Source of the DNA: Bacillus sp. P14.5
Lineage (GTDB): Bacteria; Bacillota; Bacilli; Bacillales; Bacillaceae_B
Length of the DNA: 64,000 bases
NCBI RefSeq assembly: GCF_003316765.1
Contig: NZ_NIJF01000088.1
Coordinates: 1 to 64,000, forward strand
Direction: 5' to 3'
Shown here: positions 61,877 through 64,000 of the stretch, piece by piece
Layout of the letters: each line of letters opens with the position of its first letter
How positions within the stretch are numbered: position 1 is the stretch's first letter
Translations under genes and position numbers: made by a program
Notes under the pieces: model-generated
The model's input: the letters and a program-made list of their open reading frames with translations, nothing else
Databases searched by the model: none
Told to the model about the DNA's origin: nothing

Positions 61877-61943
61877 TATTAATGAATGGTTAAAATAGAG
61901 AGATTATACAAAACTAGTAATAATTGATAACATGAATCTGTAA

Positions 61944-61976
61944 AGCGCAATTCCTTTTGGGAGTTGCGCTGCTTTT
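61944..61976 (+). terminator. Intrinsic terminator
   Basis: AGCGCAATTCC pairs with GGAGTTGCGCT (one G-U) across a short loop, followed by GCTTTTATTT. The array begins about 60 bp later. Confidence 0.85.
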
Positions 61977-62034
61977 ATTTAATATGAGAGTTGATAGTCA
62001 ATATAGCCATTTAGGTTGCACTGAATCTCATAAA

Positions 62035-62390
62035 TGAGGAATCGTTGCAGTCATAAGGGAGCACAGACAGCATCGATTCTTCCGAAAGAGAAATCGGTGC
62101 ATTCAGAAGAGCTCCCAGACAGCATTGAATCATCCAAAAGAGAAATTGATGCAGTCAGAAGGGACCACAGACAGCTTAGAATCCCACAAAAGAGAAATCG
62201 ATGCAGTCAGAAGGGACCACAGACAGCATGGAACCCCACAAGAGAGAAATCGATGCAGTCAGAAGGGACCACAGACAGCATGGAATCCCATAAGAGAGAA
62301 TTCGATGTAGTCAGAAGAGCTCACAAGCAACATGGAATCCGCAAAAAAAGAATTCAATGCAGTCAGAATAGCCTGCAGCAGGCACCGCCA
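62035..62390. repeat. 52-bp tandem array with weak inverted arms and 13-nt loop
   Basis: About 7 units of 52 bp. Each has GATGCAGTC, the 13-nt loop AGAAGGGACCACA and GACAGCATG (arms pairing at 7 of 9), then a spacer with CCCACAAAAGAGAAATC. Starts of GATGCAG were checked at 62148, 62200, 62252 and 62304. The period is not a multiple of three, so open frames through it are chance. It ends about 190 bp before malate synthase G. Confidence 0.92.
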
Positions 62391-62578
62391 GCCAAAAATG
62401 TATTGCAACTCAAACCCCACACTCAAACGCCCCTCAATTGCAAAAACATAGGGAACAAGATACCTCCGTCCACAGAATTAAAGTATTGATTGGAAAACTC
62501 TTCTGTTATATAATAACAAATAAATAATTTAATACTGTAATAGTACAGGAGTTTTTACAAATCAAAGGAGGAAATCAA

Positions 62579-64000
62579 TTGGAAGGTTATGTTGCTTGCG
62601 GTGAGTTAAAAGTAGCGAAAGTATTATACGATTTTATCAATTCTGAAGTGCTGCCCCAATCAGGAGTGCATGATTTTTGGAGCAAATTTGAAGCGCTTGT
62701 GAAGGAGCTTACTCCTGAGAATAGAGCGCTGTTGGAACAGAGAGAGCGGTTACAAAGCTCCTTGAATCAATGGCACAAGGAAAACAAACACACACCATTT
62801 CAACCCCAGAAGTACCTGGCTTTTTTAAAAGAGATAAATTACCTGGAAGATGAAGTAGAGGATTTTGAAATCTCGACGAAAAATGTAGATGACGAAATCG
62901 CTGTCCAGGCAGGACCTCAACTTGTCGTCCCGGTGAACAATGCCCGCTATGCCATCAACGCAGCCAATTCCAGATGGGGAAGCCTGTATGATGCGCTCTA
63001 TGGTACTGACGCCATTTCAGAAGATGACGGCTGTGAAAAAGGACGGTCCTACAACCCCAAACGAGGAGAAAAAGTCATTGCATTCTCCAAACAATTCCTT
63101 GATGACACTATTCCTCTCACCAGAGGGTCGCATAGGGAAGTAACCCACTATCGCATTGTAGCGAACAAACTGCAAGCTCAGTTGACGGATGGTGAAACGG
63201 CCGAATTGATGGATCCGTTAAAATTGGCGGGATACAACGGAACACCTGAAGACCCAAGTGTATTGCTGATGAAAAATAACAACCTTCGTTTTGAGATTGT
63301 GGTGGACGGCCAGCATTCGATTGGAAAGAATGACAAAGCCGGTGTGAAGGATATCGTATTGGAGTCGGCTGTAACCACGATAATGGATTGTGAAGACTCT
63401 GTCGCAGCAGTAGACGCTGAGGATAAGGTCGAGGTGTATCGCAATTGGCTTGGATTAATGACAGGGGATTTACAAACCACTTTTACAAAAGGGGAGAAAA
63501 CGGTAGTACGTTCCCTTCAGGAAGACAGAATGTATACCTCATTAACAGGCAGTTTATTCTCATTGCGCGGCCGTTCTCTTCTTTTTATCAGGAATGTTGG
63601 TCACTTAATGACATCTAACGCCGTTTTGGATCCAAATGGGGAAGAGGTGTTTGAAGGGATATTAGATGGAGTGATTACCAGTTTAATAGCTAAGCGTGAT
63701 TTGAATCAGGAAAATAATTTTACCAATTCAGCAAGAGGGTCGGTTTATATTGTTAAACCAAAAATGCATGGATCTGCAGAAGTGGCGTTTGCCAACAAAC
63801 TTTTCAATCGGATTGAAGATCTGTTAGGGCTGGACAGGAATACCTTGAAAATTGGAGTTATGGATGAAGAAAGACGGACTTCCCTGAATTTGAAGAATTG
63901 CATCTACCAAGTAAAGGATCGTATAGCATTCATTAATACAGGTTTCCTGGATCGTACTGGGGATGAAATTCATACCTCCATGGAAGCTGGAGTCATGTGC
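62579..64000 (+). CDS. glcB: Malate synthase G, 3' end outside window
   Basis: First 474 residues of an enzyme that condenses glyoxylate and acetyl-CoA to malate (full length about 725). 'GYVACGELKVAKVLYDFINS', 'NARYAINAANSRWGSLYDAL', 'SAVTTIMDCEDSVAAVDAED' and 'GRSLLFIRNVGHLM' are malate synthase G signatures; 'MDCEDS' carries metal-binding residues. TTG start with AAAGGAGG 7 nt upstream. No glycolate oxidase or isocitrate lyase genes are visible on this side. Confidence 0.95.
   Translation, partial: MEGYVACGELKVAKVLYDFINSEVLPQSGVHDFWSKFEALVKELTPENRALLEQRERLQSSLNQWHKENKHTPFQPQKYLAFLKEINYLEDEVEDFEISTKNVDDEIAVQAGPQLVVPVNNARYAINAANSRWGSLYDALYGTDAISEDDGCEKGRSYNPKRGEKVIAFSKQFLDDTIPLTRGSHREVTHYRIVANKLQAQLTDGETAELMDPLKLAGYNGTPEDPSVLLMKNNNLRFEIVVDGQHSIGKNDKAGVKDIVLESAVTTIMDCEDSVAAVDAEDKVEVYRNWLGLMTGDLQTTFTKGEKTVVRSLQEDRMYTSLTGSLFSLRGRSLLFIRNVGHLMTSNAVLDPNGEEVFEGILDGVITSLIAKRDLNQENNFTNSARGSVYIVKPKMHGSAEVAFANKLFNRIEDLLGLDRNTLKIGVMDEERRTSLNLKNCIYQVKDRIAFINTGFLDRTGDEIHTSMEAGVMC

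Noticed and set aside
62034-62489. 151-codon open frame through the 52-bp array
   Set aside because: The repeat period is not a multiple of three, there is no ribosome site, and the product is a repeat translation with no protein-like character.

Overview
The window comes from a low-to-moderate GC Gram-positive endospore former of the family Bacillaceae (Bacillus sensu lato; a Rossellomorea-like genome is possible, but the species cannot be read from the sequence). The grounds are an almost canonical AbrB, two YjcZ-type glycine-rich micro-proteins, an mntABCD operon with an MntR-like regulator, an RNase J, LXG/YwqH/YwqI-type secretion substrates and strong AGGAGG ribosome binding sites. No rRNA, tRNA, CRISPR array or complete insertion sequence was seen.

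Layout. 0-5.5 kb: a 25-bp palindromic tandem array, a lipoprotein, an orphan oligopeptide-type permease pair, a second lipoprotein and an RNase J. 5.7-10.4 kb: a zinc-ribbon micro-protein, a small basic protein and the manganese uptake operon (lipoprotein, ATPase, two permeases, MntR-like regulator). 11.5-18.8 kb: a second permease pair, abrB, a DUF4181 membrane protein, a VOC protein divergent from an ECF sigma factor, and small proteins. 19-32 kb: a YcdB-like protein, a large repeat array, YwaF, GNAT, YjcZ proteins, a DUF2975/HTH pair, a run of three very small membrane-protein genes separated by a recurring element, a catalytic-domain-only tyrosine recombinase, a K+/H+ or Na+/H+ antiporter, a YitT-family protein and another repeat array. 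32-42.5 kb: a PAS-GGDEF-EAL protein, a NUDIX protein, an LprI-like lipoprotein, an ECF sigma/anti-sigma pair with its own ECF promoter, and a 7TM diguanylate cyclase. 43-46.4 kb: small proteins, VOC, a repeat array and superoxide dismutase. 47-57.7 kb: an LXG polymorphic toxin with cognate and orphan immunity genes, split by an NAD salvage operon (NrtR-like regulator, pncA, pnuC, nadR). 58-64 kb: a zinc-dependent phospholipase C-like protein, a 5'-nucleotidase, a serine hydrolase, a YetF-like protein, a repeat array and the start of malate synthase G.

Two things stand out. First, intergenic repeat arrays recur across the window. Four of them (20.6, 30.6, 44.8 and 62.0 kb) are unrelated in sequence, yet each is built from 50-53 bp units holding two inverted arms separated by exactly 13 nt, plus an A-rich spacer. 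Second, at least seven genes are broken by single-base differences, nearly all in homopolymers and eight of nine needing one added base. Because conserved protein sequence resumes in the next frame each time, sequencing or assembly error is the simplest explanation, so those genes are probably intact in the organism.
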